Numbered from the stretch's first letter, positions 1-8,170 are shown. The stretch is DNA of 52,776 nt from Streptomyces albicerus (GCF_008905045.1 NZ_VWMY01000004.1:1-52776), one strand, 5' to 3'. Notes: generated from the sequence alone by a model not told the origin. Made by a program: numbers and translations.

Positions 1-87
1 AAGCCGTTCATCTGGACCAAGACAGCCGAAGAGATCCTCGACTCCCTCGCCCGCTTCTACCGACGGATCTCTGGCGCAGGACACTAG
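1..87 (+). CDS. IS630-family transposase, C-terminal end (partial)
   Basis: The window opens inside a reading frame that ends at a TAG at 85-87. The 28 visible residues contain FIWTKTAEEILDSLARF and end in RRISGAGH, the usual tail of one IS630-type DDE transposase group of Streptomyces. The rest of the gene lies upstream of the window, so it is unknown whether the element is intact. It is a different copy from the full IS630-type gene at 18696-19874, whose C-terminus differs. Confidence 0.75.
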   Translation, partial: KPFIWTKTAEEILDSLARFYRRISGAGH

Positions 88-151
88 CAAAGCAGAACCT
101 GATCTGGATATGGATCTGCCAGGCAGGGAGGGAGAATTCGGTGGTGCCATC

Positions 152-538
152 ATGGCGGCTGAGCCAGGGTCACCTAGCGTGGTGGTTATGACGCTGCGAC
201 GACTGTACGCGGGGCAGGATGGAGCCGCCCACTTCGAGTCATGGGAGCCGGGGATAGTGCCGGCAGTGCCTGGTCCGGGCGAGTTGAGTGCCTCTGCTCC
301 ATGGAAGGCGTCGGCCTGCATGGTGGTTCGGGCGCCGGTCGGGGGCGGCCACCCCGAGCAGCCAGAGGCCGGGCGACGTCTGGTGGTCTTGCTCTCGGGC
401 GAGTGCGAGGTAACCGCGTCCGGCGAGACGGTGATCGCCCGCCCTGGTGACCTGCTGCTCGTCGAGGACACGACAGGCACCGGGCACTCCAGCAGCACGA
501 CCACCGGCTTCGAGGCCCTGATGATCGTGCTGGACTGA
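152..538 (+). CDS. Small cupin-domain protein
   Basis: A 128-residue protein if the ATG at 152 is used; in-frame starts at 110 and 188 are possible. The C-terminal half has single-domain cupin features: a turn at LVVLLSGECEVT, then a metal-side strand RPGDLLLVEDTTGTGH with Asp, Glu and His positioned as in cupin motif 2. Such proteins bind a metal or small molecule and may act as an isomerase, dioxygenase or sensor; the sequence does not say which. It stands alone between an IS630 remnant and a relic region. A purine-rich GGGAGGGAG lies 18-26 bases before 152, which is farther than ideal. Confidence 0.6.
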   Translation: MAAEPGSPSVVVMTLRRLYAGQDGAAHFESWEPGIVPAVPGPGELSASAPWKASACMVVRAPVGGGHPEQPEAGRRLVVLLSGECEVTASGETVIARPGDLLLVEDTTGTGHSSSTTTGFEALMIVLD

Positions 539-689
539 GGGAACGCACGCTGGCTGAGCGCGCACGGGTCTGCCGTTCGACTGCCTCTGCAAATGCCGTC
601 GTCCACCGCCGCGCGGGCGTGGTGGCCTGGTGCGCGGCGAGCGCCTGATGGAGCCGAAGCCGGATGATGCCGTCCCCGGGTCCTCACCG

Positions 690-970
690 GCGCTTCGGGA
701 AAGCCTGCGGCCGCCGGGGCGGGCTCCCTGACGCGGGGCGCGGGCGCGGCAACTGCGGGCAGGACGCGCACGGTGCGTACGGCATCGGTGCCGGCCGACT
801 CGTTCGCCGCGGCGACGATGCGCGGGGTGATCAGCCTCAACTGGGTGGCGTAGGCAGGCGAGTCGGGGCGCAGGTCCAGCTGCCCGGTGTCCGGGGGCGA
901 CGGCGGCGGCATGGTCGGGCAGCTGCGGGGCGGCAGCGGCCGCGATGTCCGGCCACCGGTCTGCTGACTC
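690..970 (-). pseudogene. DciA/DUF721-family remnant, frameshifted
   Basis: On the minus strand one frame reads ADRWPDIAAAAAPQLPDHAA (about 964-900). Another then reads DTGQLDLRPDSPAYATQLRL and ITPRIVAAANESAGTDAVRT (about 893-760). Joined, they match the usual order of the DUF721/DciA family, small proteins linked to replicative helicase loading and frequent on actinomycete plasmids and integrative elements. The frames switch near 893-898, where a few bases appear lost. No start codon with a convincing N-terminus is visible. It looks like a decayed gene of a former mobile element. Confidence 0.6.
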
Positions 971-1085
971 CATTATCTGCGATCGAGTCGACCCGGCGGA
1001 GTTCGCCCTCGGACACGTCTGCATCAGCGTGCGTTCCCTCAGCCCAGCACGATCGCTGCCCGATGTTCAGCGTCAACCCCAAGGT
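971..1085. other. Gap without a recognisable gene
   Basis: With 540-690 upstream this is leftover sequence around the DciA-like relic. Open frames here are artefacts of high GC; no start with a ribosome binding site and no conserved motif is visible. Confidence 0.5.
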
Positions 1086-1302
1086 GCTGCCCCCGCCTGG
1101 ACGAGTTGGAAGAAGCCCTCCTCGCCCGCCACAAGCGCGCGATCGAGGAGGGCCGTCGGGGTGAGGTCGAAGGACTCGACCTCACCCCGACGTTCCTGTG
1201 CAGCAAGCGGGAACAGGCCCGACGGTGCGAGCGGAACAGCCCCTTGCTCTGGGAATCCCTGCCGTCCCGCACCAGAAGTCCCAGCTCACAGACGGGTGAT
1301 CA
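1086..1302 (+). pseudogene. Unidentified decayed gene remnant
   Basis: One plus-strand frame reads LDELEEALLARHKRAIEEG and continues GEVEGLDLTPTFLCSKREQ, a natural-looking charged helix. A neighbouring frame then gives LALGIPAVPHQKSQLTDG before a stop near 1302. This resembles the broken 3' end of a gene with a frameshift near 1240. I do not recognise the family securely; tails of this style occur in proteins next to integrases. No start codon or full domain is seen. Confidence 0.3.
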
Positions 1303-1363
1303 GAAGCGCAAAGACCAGCAGCGCGGTCTCAGGAAAGGCATGTCGGTCACATGCCTGCCACCG

Positions 1364-2209
1364 TCACAGGACATCGGCGAGGCGGTCCACCTGGTTCGGG
1401 TCTCGGCCGTGGCAATGGAGCATGACCTCGTCGGCGCCGAGGTCGGTGAAGCCGACGATCGCTTCGCGGATCTCGGTCGGCGTGGTGAGCATTCCGGCCA
1501 CCATCCGGTCGGCCATGCCGGTGAAGGTGTAGTACGCGTGCATGTTGGCCTGGGCGTCGTGGAGCACGTCGTCAGGGCCGAGCGCGACGTTGACCTGCGC
1601 GACAATGCGCGGTTCACCGTCGCGGTCGTACTCCTTCCAGAGCCTGCGTGCCGTGTCGAACAGGCCGCCTGCCCAGGAGGGTGCCGCGGCGGCGAGGAAG
1701 CCGTCGCCCCAGCGCGCGACGCGTTCGATCGCGGCGGGCTTGAAGCCGCCGAAGAGCGCTTCGGGGCCGCCTGGCCGGGCGGGCGCGGGGCCGATCGGGC
1801 CGATGTTGTCGCCGTACGGCTCGCCGGACCACAGGCGGCGCATTACCGCCATCTGCTCGTCGAGGCGGCGGCCTCGGGTGCGCTTGTCGATGCCGGTGAC
1901 CTGGTGGTCGTCGTCGCGGCCGCCGATGCCCAGGCCGAGGACGAGGCGGCCACCGGTCATCCGATCCAAGGTGGCGGCCTGCTTGGCGAGCAGGGCGGTG
2001 TCGCGCAGTGGTGCGAGCAGTACCTCGGTCTGGACGCGGATGCGAGAGGTGGCGCCCGCGAGGACGGCGAGTGCGACCAGGGGTTCGGGGTTGTCGTAGA
2101 CGAGCCGGTCGAGCAGGCCGAGCGTGCTGAAGGGCCCCGTTTCGGCGCGTTGTGCCCAGGTGAGCAAGGTGGCCGGGTCGCCGATGGGCAGGCCGATACC
2201 GACGTTCAT
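1364..2209 (-). CDS. LLM-class flavin/F420-dependent oxidoreductase
   Basis: A 281-residue luciferase-like (TIM barrel) oxidoreductase. It starts MNVGIGLPIGDPATLLTWA and carries the family's mid-domain pattern: LTRIRVQT-type strand (here SRIRVQTEVLLAPLRD), KQAATLDRMTGGRLVLGLG and IGGRDDDHQVTG. Members use reduced FMN or F420 to oxidise or reduce small organic substrates; the substrate cannot be read. The start at 2209 is preceded by GGAGGATT about 6-12 bases upstream, which favours it over the much longer upstream frame. It is the last gene on this strand before the relic region and follows the truncated DHFR-like pseudogene. Confidence 0.85.
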   Translation of the reverse strand: MNVGIGLPIGDPATLLTWAQRAETGPFSTLGLLDRLVYDNPEPLVALAVLAGATSRIRVQTEVLLAPLRDTALLAKQAATLDRMTGGRLVLGLGIGGRDDDHQVTGIDKRTRGRRLDEQMAVMRRLWSGEPYGDNIGPIGPAPARPGGPEALFGGFKPAAIERVARWGDGFLAAAAPSWAGGLFDTARRLWKEYDRDGEPRIVAQVNVALGPDDVLHDAQANMHAYYTFTGMADRMVAGMLTTPTEIREAIVGFTDLGADEVMLHCHGRDPNQVDRLADVL

Positions 2210-2339
2210 GAAGGAATCCTCCGAAGGGAAGGGTCGACAAAGACTGCTGCCGCCTCTCCGGCACCTCAGCGAGGTGGGACGCTCCCGTTCTGCGGCGTGC
2301 TTCTGGGGAACGTCTCGTCGAAGTGATCTCACTTTAGGG

Positions 2340-2579
2340 TCAGCCGGATTGACGGGACAAGCCGATTTCAACTCCGGGCAGGACGACGTCAAGGAGCTGA
2401 GCCGACTGCCGACCGACGTCGAACTCCCAACTCTTGGGCGCCTCGTGGGTGACCACGAAGACGCGATCACCAGCCACAGCCTGACCGGCCCAGCCGTTGG
2501 TCTGGTCGGACACGAACCGTCCGACCACCATCGCGCCGATTTCGGTGTAGACAGACTGGATGAAGTCCTTGGAGGCCTG
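2340..2579 (-). pseudogene. DHFR-like (RibD C-domain) gene, 3' part after IS insertion
   Basis: Minus-strand reading gives QASKDFIQSVYTEIGAMVVG, then NGWAGQAVAGDRVFVVTHEA and SWEF. This is the middle of the dihydrofolate-reductase-like family (RibD C-terminal domain). It continues directly from the 5' part at 4140-4268 once the 1.56-kb TnpB-type element is removed. After SWEF the sequence no longer follows the family and stops at 2340-2342, so the gene also lacks its normal C-terminal third. It is therefore broken twice. Confidence 0.75.
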
Positions 2580-2634
2580 ATTGACATCCTCCGCCTCTTA
2601 AAAAAGGGGAATTCCAACCCAGGTGGGTTGAGGT

Positions 2635-3893
2635 TCACGGACGCTCGACCGCTGTGTGGGCGGTGTCGTCCCCCCCGGCACCGGCTGAGCGCCGGGGGCG
2701 AGTAGTGCCGCCCTGTCCTGCCGCGACGTTGGCTGCTGCGTTGGTGTCCGCGTTGCAGATGAAGCCACAAGAGGAGCAACAGAATTCGGCTTGGCTCTTG
2801 CGCGAGTTCTTGTCGATCCATCCGCAGGCACTGCGCCGCAGGCTGGTGTAGGGGGCGGGGACGTCTTCGACCCTGCCGGGGGCCTTGTGCTCGGTGCGCT
2901 GGCGGAGCAGGCCCCAGCCCTGGGCGAGGATCACCCGGTTCAGCCCGCTCTTCTGCCGCACCTGCTTGCCGGGTTCCTGAACGGTGCCCTTCGCCGAGCG
3001 GGTCATGTTCTTGATGTTGAGCTTCTCGAATCGCACCAGGTCACAGGTGCGGGCGAGCATCGTGCTGGTCTTCTCGCACCAGTCCTTACGCCGGTCCGCT
3101 TCCCGGGTCTTGAGCCGTGCGACCGTGGCGTACTCGGCCGTCTTCCGCTCGCTGCCCCGGGGTGCGCGTGCGGCGCGCCGCTGGTGCTTGCGGACCTGGG
3201 CGCGTTCCTTGACCGTGAGCTGCGGGCAGTTCAGCTTCCGGCCGTCCGACAGCGCGGCCGTGATCGTCACGCCCCGGTCGATGCCGATGACGTTGCCCGT
3301 GCCGGGGGCGTCGATCGGTTCGGGGACGACCGCGAAGGCGATGTGCCACTGGCCGCCTCGCCGGGTGATGCGGAACGTCTTCGCCTTCGGCAGGTCACCT
3401 CGGGTGAGACGAAAGCGGACCCAGCCGCAGCCGGGCACCTGCACCTGCGCCCACCGCCTGTTGAGCTTGTGCACCCGCACCGATCGGCCCATGACCTGCC
3501 TGCCGGTCTTCGCGCTCAGCGTCGGCGAGCCGTTCGGCTCGCACTCCGGCACGCGGTCGGTGCCGATGACCCGGAAGCCCTCGTGCACGTGCTTCTTGCG
3601 CCACGTCGGCTCACCGAACCCGGACGTGAACCGCGCGTTCTTGGCCCGGGCGAAGTCCTTGAGTGCCTGCTGCTGGACATCCGCGTTCCCCGCACCCAGC
3701 CATGCGTTGTCGCGCCGGGCCTCGGTGAGCTGGCGGCACTGTTCGCGAAACCCCGGGCGGTCCTGCGGCCTTTGTGCCAGTGCGCGTGCTGCTCGACGGC
3801 CAGGTTCCACACGTACCGGGCATGCGCGCAGTGTTCGAGCATGACGCTCTCCTGCGCGGGCGTCGGGTACACACGAAATCTGGAAATGGCCCC
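2635..3893 (-). pseudogene. tnpB: TnpB RNA-guided nuclease, frameshifted
   Basis: TnpB is the RuvC-type, omega-RNA-guided nuclease of IS605-group elements. The N-terminus (FRVYPTPAQESVMLEHCAHA, then RYVWNLAVEQHAHW) is in one frame and the rest (FREQCRQLTEARRDN onward) in another; the switch is near 3755-3765 in a G/C run. All three RuvC acidic positions survive: Asp in GIDRGV, Glu in FEKLNIKNM, Asp in NADTNAAANV. In the zinc knuckle the first expected Cys is Arg (SLRRSACG), while the later CSSC pair is present. Frameshift and lost zinc ligand together suggest a dead nuclease. The start is uncertain because no ATG lies at the usual place. Confidence 0.75.
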
Positions 3894-3915
3894 ATTCCAG
3901 GGCCAGACTTGACGC

Positions 3916-4068
3916 GTGACCAAGCTGAATCTGCGACTTCCCGACGACCTGTACGCCAAGGCCAAGGCGCTTGCCGCCACAGACGACCACTCCCTCAACT
4001 CATGGCTGGTGTCACTCGTGCGACGAGCGGTTGAAGACAGCGAACGCCGTTCCGCCCCGGGGGCGTAA
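3916..4068 (+). CDS. Small ribbon-helix-helix (Arc/HicB-like) DNA-binding protein
   Basis: A 50-residue frame from a GTG: VTKLNLRLPDDLYAKAKALA, then DDHSLNSWLVSLVRRAVED. This is a textbook RHH fold: a short beta strand (KLNLRLP), helix A, and helix B with the SLNSWLVSLVRRA pattern of Arc, MetJ and HicB antitoxin-type repressors. It lies inside the TnpB element and starts about 20 bases from the tnpB N-terminus on the other strand, so it could bind the shared promoter. Its reading frame is intact, unlike tnpB. The role as regulator is inferred from position and fold. Confidence 0.6.
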   Translation: MTKLNLRLPDDLYAKAKALAATDDHSLNSWLVSLVRRAVEDSERRSAPGA

Positions 4069-4139
4069 CGGCCGTCCCTGCCCTGCTCCGCAGGGACTCG
4101 CATTCACCCCCGGCCTGAACGGGGCACCCTGCGAGGAAA

Positions 4140-4268
4140 CTGGGTGGTGCGCATCTCGGCCCCGTTCCACTCCCAGGCCACCTCGCCGTTCCCGTACCAG
4201 TCGAAGAGTGGGCCGACCTCGCCGTCCGGCCTCGCGGCATAGCCGTCGGCTGATACGGCGGCGTACAT
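4140..4268 (-). pseudogene. DHFR-like (RibD C-domain) gene, 5' part before IS insertion
   Basis: The minus strand from ATG 4268 reads MYAAVSADGYAARPDGEVG, then PLFDWYGNGEVAWEWNGAEM and RTTQ. These are the first 43 residues of a dihydrofolate-reductase-like protein. At 4140 the frame runs into the TnpB element; the remainder is at 2340-2579. Removing the insert gives EMRTTQASKDF in frame with the shared CAG codon at the junction. Such proteins are close in fold to bifunctional riboflavin deaminase/reductase but usually have no assigned substrate. Confidence 0.75.
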
Positions 4269-4296
4269 GATCGTCTTTCCCGTCGTTCTTCTCGCC

Positions 4297-4851
4297 TCAG
4301 GCCCCGGCCGGCCGGTAGCGCAGCCAGACGACTCCGGATCGATAGGGCGTGGCCGCGACCAGTTGGAGGCGGATGGGGCCGACACCGTCGAGGATCCGCG
4401 GCCCGGCCGGCCACAGGTGCGGATTCACCCAGAACCAGAACTCGTCGACCAGGCCCTCCTGGGCGAGGGTGTGCGCCAGCTCCCCGCATCCGGAGACGAT
4501 CAGGTTGCCTGTGTGCTCCTCCTTGAGCGCGGGGACGGCCTGGACGACCTCGCCGTCGATGAGGGTGGCGTTCCACTCCAACGGCGCGGTGAGTGTCCGC
4601 GAGGCGACGTACTTCGGCATGCCGTTGACCCGCTCCGCGTAGTGGCCCATCGACGGATCCTCACCGAGGTGCGGCCAGACGGCCGCCAGCCCCTCGTACG
4701 TCTTGCGGCCGAGCAGGAGAGCGTCGGCCAGGATCAACTGCTCGAGGCCTGCGTCGCCGCTGTCGGCGTCGAGCTCCAGCCACTCCTCGGGGGTGGGCGC
4801 CTCGAAGGCGCCGTTGACGGTGACCTGGTTGTGAACGATGACTTTTCCCAT
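4297..4851 (-). CDS. Dihydrofolate reductase family protein (RibD C-domain)
   Basis: A 184-residue protein starting MGKVIVHNQVTVNGAFEAP. It shows the family signatures LLLGRKTYEGLAAVWP, GMPKYVASRTL and the C-terminal block LIVSGCGELAHTLAQEGLVD followed by EFWFWVNPHLWPAGPRIL. These proteins share the DHFR fold with the reductase half of RibD and probably bind NADPH; real substrates are mostly unknown. It is the intact neighbour of the IS-split paralogue at 2340-4268 and lies 28 bases upstream of that gene on the same strand. ATG 4851 is chosen because the protein then begins exactly at the family's first strand; the ribosome site is weak. Confidence 0.8.
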   Translation of the reverse strand: MGKVIVHNQVTVNGAFEAPTPEEWLELDADSGDAGLEQLILADALLLGRKTYEGLAAVWPHLGEDPSMGHYAERVNGMPKYVASRTLTAPLEWNATLIDGEVVQAVPALKEEHTGNLIVSGCGELAHTLAQEGLVDEFWFWVNPHLWPAGPRILDGVGPIRLQLVAATPYRSGVVWLRYRPAGA

Positions 4852-4943
4852 GCCCGTCAGGCTAGGAACCGGTCCTGGACGTCCGCATCTGTCGAACGAC
4901 TGGTGCCGAGCCACCGGGCACGGGAGGTTCGGAGGCCTTTCAT

Positions 4944-4989
4944 AGGTCGAGTTACAGGTCGAGTTGCAGGTCGAGTTACAGGTCGAGTT
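4944..4989. repeat. Four 12-bp tandem repeats at the end of the LuxR gene
   Basis: AGGTCGAGTT starts at 4944, 4956, 4968 and 4980, a perfect 12-bp period with small variation in the two linking bases. The LuxR-type gene on the minus strand runs into the array: its last residues GQLDL and stop at 4976 come from the repeat, and each unit can encode QLDL or a stop. A change in unit number would alter the terminus only slightly. Confidence 0.9.
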
Positions 4990-7690
4990 GTCCCAGCTCG
5001 GCCCGTCGTCCGACGCCCAGTTTCGGATAGGCCTTGTAGAGGTGATGGCCGACCGTGCGCGGGCTGAGGAAGAGCTCGGCGGCGATCTCCCGGTTGCTCA
5101 TCCCCAGGGCTGCGCGACGCACCACTTGCAGCTCCTGCGGGGTGAGCCCGCTGGTGCTCCGGGCGTCGGCGTCCCCCGGAGCGGACTCGCCGAGAGCGGT
5201 CAGCTCCGTGCGTACCCGCGGCAGCCAGCCGTGGGCACCGATTCTGTCGAAGGTCTCGTACGCCTCCCGGAGCTGCTCCTTTGCCGCGGTTCGGCGGCGG
5301 TGCCGGCGGAGCCACTCACCGAACACCAGCCGGGTCCGCGCCCGGTCGTACGGTCCGCAGCGCTCGGCCGCCAAGGACTCCTCGAACCGCCCGTCGGCGT
5401 CACCGCCGTCGTCGAGGAGCGCCTGGCAACGCAGCAGGAGGGCGGAGGGCACCGGGCTCTTGGTGTGCGTTGCCCAGTCGGTGAGTCCTGGCAGGGACCG
5501 TCGGGCCCGATGGGTGTCGCCGACCCGCACCGCGGCCTCGACGAGGTCAGGAACCGCGCGCACCGTGATGTCGCGCCCGGGTGCGCCGCCGCAGACGCCC
5601 TCGAGCCGCTCGAGCGCGCCCTGCGGGTCGCCACCCATGAGGTCGACAAGACCGAGCGCCCAGGTGGCCTGCGCGGCCGCCATCCCGTGCTGCCGCGCGT
5701 CGTCGAGGACGAGCGCTGCCGCCCGCTCGGCGCGGGCGTGGTCTCCGCGGGCGGCGGCGAGCCACGCCGACATCGCGGAAAGGACGACGACCTGGAGCTG
5801 CTGACCCAGTTCCTCGGCCAGTGCCATCGCCTCCGCGACGTTGCCGTCTGCGTCGCGGAGGCGGCCCGTCACCAGCTGGGCGAGCACCAGCGGCTCCTGG
5901 GCATAGGGCAGCCAGCCCAGCGCTCCGAGGCTGCGCAGCTCCGCGACGTGGGCGTCGAGCATCGTCACGGCCGTTTCGTCCTCGCCGATCAGCAACCCCA
6001 TGAACGCGGCGCTCAGTCGCTCGACGGTGCCCGCGCACTCGCCGTCCCGGGCTGCGAGGAACATGTTGCGCATCGGCTCGACCGCCTCCGCGATGTCGCC
6101 GCACAACAGGTCGGCGAAGCCCACCAGCCCGTTGATCAGCTGGGTGGGGCCTTCCGGGATCGAGCGGAGCCGCTCCGCGCAGCGCCGCAGCAGGGCGGGA
6201 TCCGCCGCGTCGCGCGCGCACCAGGTGGCCTCGGTCAGGATCGAGACGGCAAGGTCTGGCTTGGTCGCCAGTACTGGGGCGGCGGCCTCCAGCGCGACCC
6301 GGGACGCCTCGGCCGGCGACGTTCGCTCGTATGCCACCTGAGCGCGAATCCAGCCGGACTCTGCCACCTCACCGGGCTCGTCGGTCAGTTCGGCACCGGT
6401 GGCCGCCAGCTCGACGGCCCGGTCGAGCTGCCCGGCGTCGTACGCCGCCCGGGCGGCAGCCACCAGCCGCCTGCCGCGGACGGTCGGTGCGCTGGTCAGT
6501 CGGGCGGCCCGGTCGAGGGCCCGGGCCGCGGCCGCCGCCGCGCCACGGCCCGTCGCTCGATCGGCGACCTGCTCCAGGCCGTCAGCGGCCGCGTCGTCCG
6601 GCCCGCCGGCGGCCGTCGCGACGTGCCAGGCGCGCCGGTCGGCGTCGCGCGGATCGGTCAGCACCCGCGCGAGCGCCCGGTGCGCGGCGACCCGGCGGGC
6701 GAAGGGAGCCTCCTGATAGGCGGCCGCCCTGATCAGGGGATGTCGGAAGAGCACCCCGTCGGCGGTCACGTGGATGAGCCGGCTCCGCTCGGCCGGCTCG
6801 AAGTCGCCTGCGTCGCCCCCGAGTTCCGCGGCGGCGGCGATGAGGGTCGGCAGGGCGGAGCCGTGGTCGGCCGCGGCCAGCAGCAGGACCGTCCTGGTGG
6901 GCTCCCCGAGGGTGCGCACCTGCCGGCGGAAGTGTTCCTCGAGCCGTCCCGCCGCCGGCAGCGGCGTGACCGGCGGCGGGACCGCGGTCGCCGCGGTCGC
7001 ATGGGCCGCCAGCTCGACGATGGCGAGCGGATTGCCTCCGGACTCCTCGAGGATGCGGTCGGTGACGTCGCTCGGCAGCGTCCCTGCGGCCGCCGCGAGT
7101 CGAGCGGCGTCGGCGTCGCCCAGCCGCGGGAGCGTGCGGCTCTCCACCCCGGGCGCGGGGAACGGGCACTCCCCGTCCCGGGCGGCGAAGACGGTCGCGA
7201 CCGGGTCGGCGGGCAGGCGGCGCACGGCGAAGAGCAGGGCGTCGATCGACGACTGGTCGAACCATTGGGCGTCGTCCAGTAAGCACAGGAGCGGCCGGTC
7301 GCCGGCGATCTCGGAGAGCAGTGACAGCGCTGCCGCACCCGGCAGCATCCGTTCGACCGGGGCACTGCTTGCTCCGAACGCGGCCCTGAGGGCCTGTGCT
7401 TGTGCGCCGGGCAGGGCGTCCAGTCGGTCGAGGTCGCGCACGAACATCAGTTGGAGGGCGGCGTACGCCACGTCGGCCTCGGACTCGATCCCCACCACCC
7501 GCAGGACACGCATCCCGCCGGCGACACTTTCCGCATAGTCGAGGAGCGCCGTCTTGCCGATCCCGGCCTCCCCGCGCAGCACCAGCGATCGGCTGCGGCC
7601 GTCCTTGGCATCGGCCACGAGGCGATTGATCCGCGACTGCTCCGCAGAGCGTCCGACTATCACAGAGGGCACCCTAGTGTCCTGCGGCAT
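4976..7690 (-). CDS. Large ATP-binding LuxR family (LAL) transcriptional regulator
   Basis: From ATG 7690 the protein is 904 residues: a STAND-type AAA domain, a long TPR-like helical middle and a LuxR HTH at the end. Walker A is GEAGIGKT at residues 40-47 and Walker B is LLCLLDDAQW about residue 145. The last 65 residues give LTPQELQVVRRAALGMSNRE and IAAELFLSPRTVGHHLY, a standard LuxR recognition helix. Longer starts up to 7810 exist, but VIVGRSAEQ near the N-terminus is where the family normally begins. LAL regulators often control carbon use or antibiotic clusters; no target is evident here. The C-terminus lies in a tandem repeat. Confidence 0.9.
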   Translation of the reverse strand: MPQDTRVPSVIVGRSAEQSRINRLVADAKDGRSRSLVLRGEAGIGKTALLDYAESVAGGMRVLRVVGIESEADVAYAALQLMFVRDLDRLDALPGAQAQALRAAFGASSAPVERMLPGAAALSLLSEIAGDRPLLCLLDDAQWFDQSSIDALLFAVRRLPADPVATVFAARDGECPFPAPGVESRTLPRLGDADAARLAAAAGTLPSDVTDRILEESGGNPLAIVELAAHATAATAVPPPVTPLPAAGRLEEHFRRQVRTLGEPTRTVLLLAAADHGSALPTLIAAAAELGGDAGDFEPAERSRLIHVTADGVLFRHPLIRAAAYQEAPFARRVAAHRALARVLTDPRDADRRAWHVATAAGGPDDAAADGLEQVADRATGRGAAAAAARALDRAARLTSAPTVRGRRLVAAARAAYDAGQLDRAVELAATGAELTDEPGEVAESGWIRAQVAYERTSPAEASRVALEAAAPVLATKPDLAVSILTEATWCARDAADPALLRRCAERLRSIPEGPTQLINGLVGFADLLCGDIAEAVEPMRNMFLAARDGECAGTVERLSAAFMGLLIGEDETAVTMLDAHVAELRSLGALGWLPYAQEPLVLAQLVTGRLRDADGNVAEAMALAEELGQQLQVVVLSAMSAWLAAARGDHARAERAAALVLDDARQHGMAAAQATWALGLVDLMGGDPQGALERLEGVCGGAPGRDITVRAVPDLVEAAVRVGDTHRARRSLPGLTDWATHTKSPVPSALLLRCQALLDDGGDADGRFEESLAAERCGPYDRARTRLVFGEWLRRHRRRTAAKEQLREAYETFDRIGAHGWLPRVRTELTALGESAPGDADARSTSGLTPQELQVVRRAALGMSNREIAAELFLSPRTVGHHLYKAYPKLGVGRRAELGQLDL

Positions 7691-8127
7691 CCCGGAGGGC
7701 AGGCTGGTCGGCCAGATCTGCACCGGCTCGCTCTCGTTGGCCGGCCACTCGGCCGACAGCCGGCGTTCCGGCCGCTCCGGGCAGTCGGTGGCCCAGCACG
7801 ACGAGATCATCCAGCTACGGGGATCTCAACCCGAGCCCAGAGGGCCCACTCCCCTGAGGCCAGTTCACCGCCACCAGCCACAAACACCGTCGGTTCCGGA
7901 AGCCGATCGCCGCGCCACACCATGCTTTTGTCACCAATAAGACCATTTCATCCTGAAGTTACTGGTCGCCCGCCACGCTCCAGGCAACCGCATACCGGCC
8001 TGCCGCGACCCACTGCCATGCGCCGCCCTCCTTGCGAAGCGCGACCGAGATCGGGCATGTCCGCTGGTCAAGCCGCCGCTACGCTCCCTAGCCCTCCCTG
8101 AACCGAAGCGCGTCAGGTCCGCCTACT
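7691..8127. other. Non-coding gap between the LuxR and TetR genes
   Basis: No frame here has both a plausible start and conserved residues. The segment presumably holds the leftward promoter of the LuxR-type gene. The rightward tetR promoter follows at 8128. Confidence 0.6.
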
Positions 8128-8170
8128 TTGCACCGTGTCACTTAGTGACGTACTGTCGTTTGAAGACAGT
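8128..8170 (+). promoter_or_regulatory. tetR promoter with overlapping palindromic operators
   Basis: TTGCAC (8128-8133) and TACTGT (8151-8156) are separated by 17 bases, a good primary-sigma promoter. The palindrome GTCAC-TTA-GTGAC (8137-8149) lies in the spacer. A second inverted repeat, ACTGTC-N7-GACAGT (8152-8170), overlaps the -10 and the likely start point. This layout would let the TetR product block its own promoter. The assignment is by eye. Confidence 0.65.

Larger units (their letters stand above)
2580..4139 (-). mobile_element. TnpB-only IS200/IS605-group (IS1341-like) element
   Basis: The ends are inferred from the split DHFR-like gene: codons for EMRTTQ end at 4140 and QASKDF resumes at 2579, so everything between is inserted DNA. 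It holds a frameshifted tnpB and a divergent small RHH gene and has no tnpA. The right end has a hairpin (AACCCACCTGGGTT near 2617-2632) and finishes in GGCGGAGGATGTCAA, a style common to right ends of this group in actinomycetes. No target duplication is expected. If still transcribed, the omega-RNA would come from 2580-2720 and its guide from the DHFR-like gene. Confidence 0.7.

Noticed and set aside
1106..2326. Plus-strand frame of 406 codons opposite the luciferase-like gene
   Set aside because: Beyond its first 45 codons it is the antisense of the oxidoreductase; only the short initial part is kept as a possible relic.
2791..3912. Plus-strand frame of 373 codons opposite tnpB
   Set aside because: Mirror of the TnpB coding sequence with no conserved motif.
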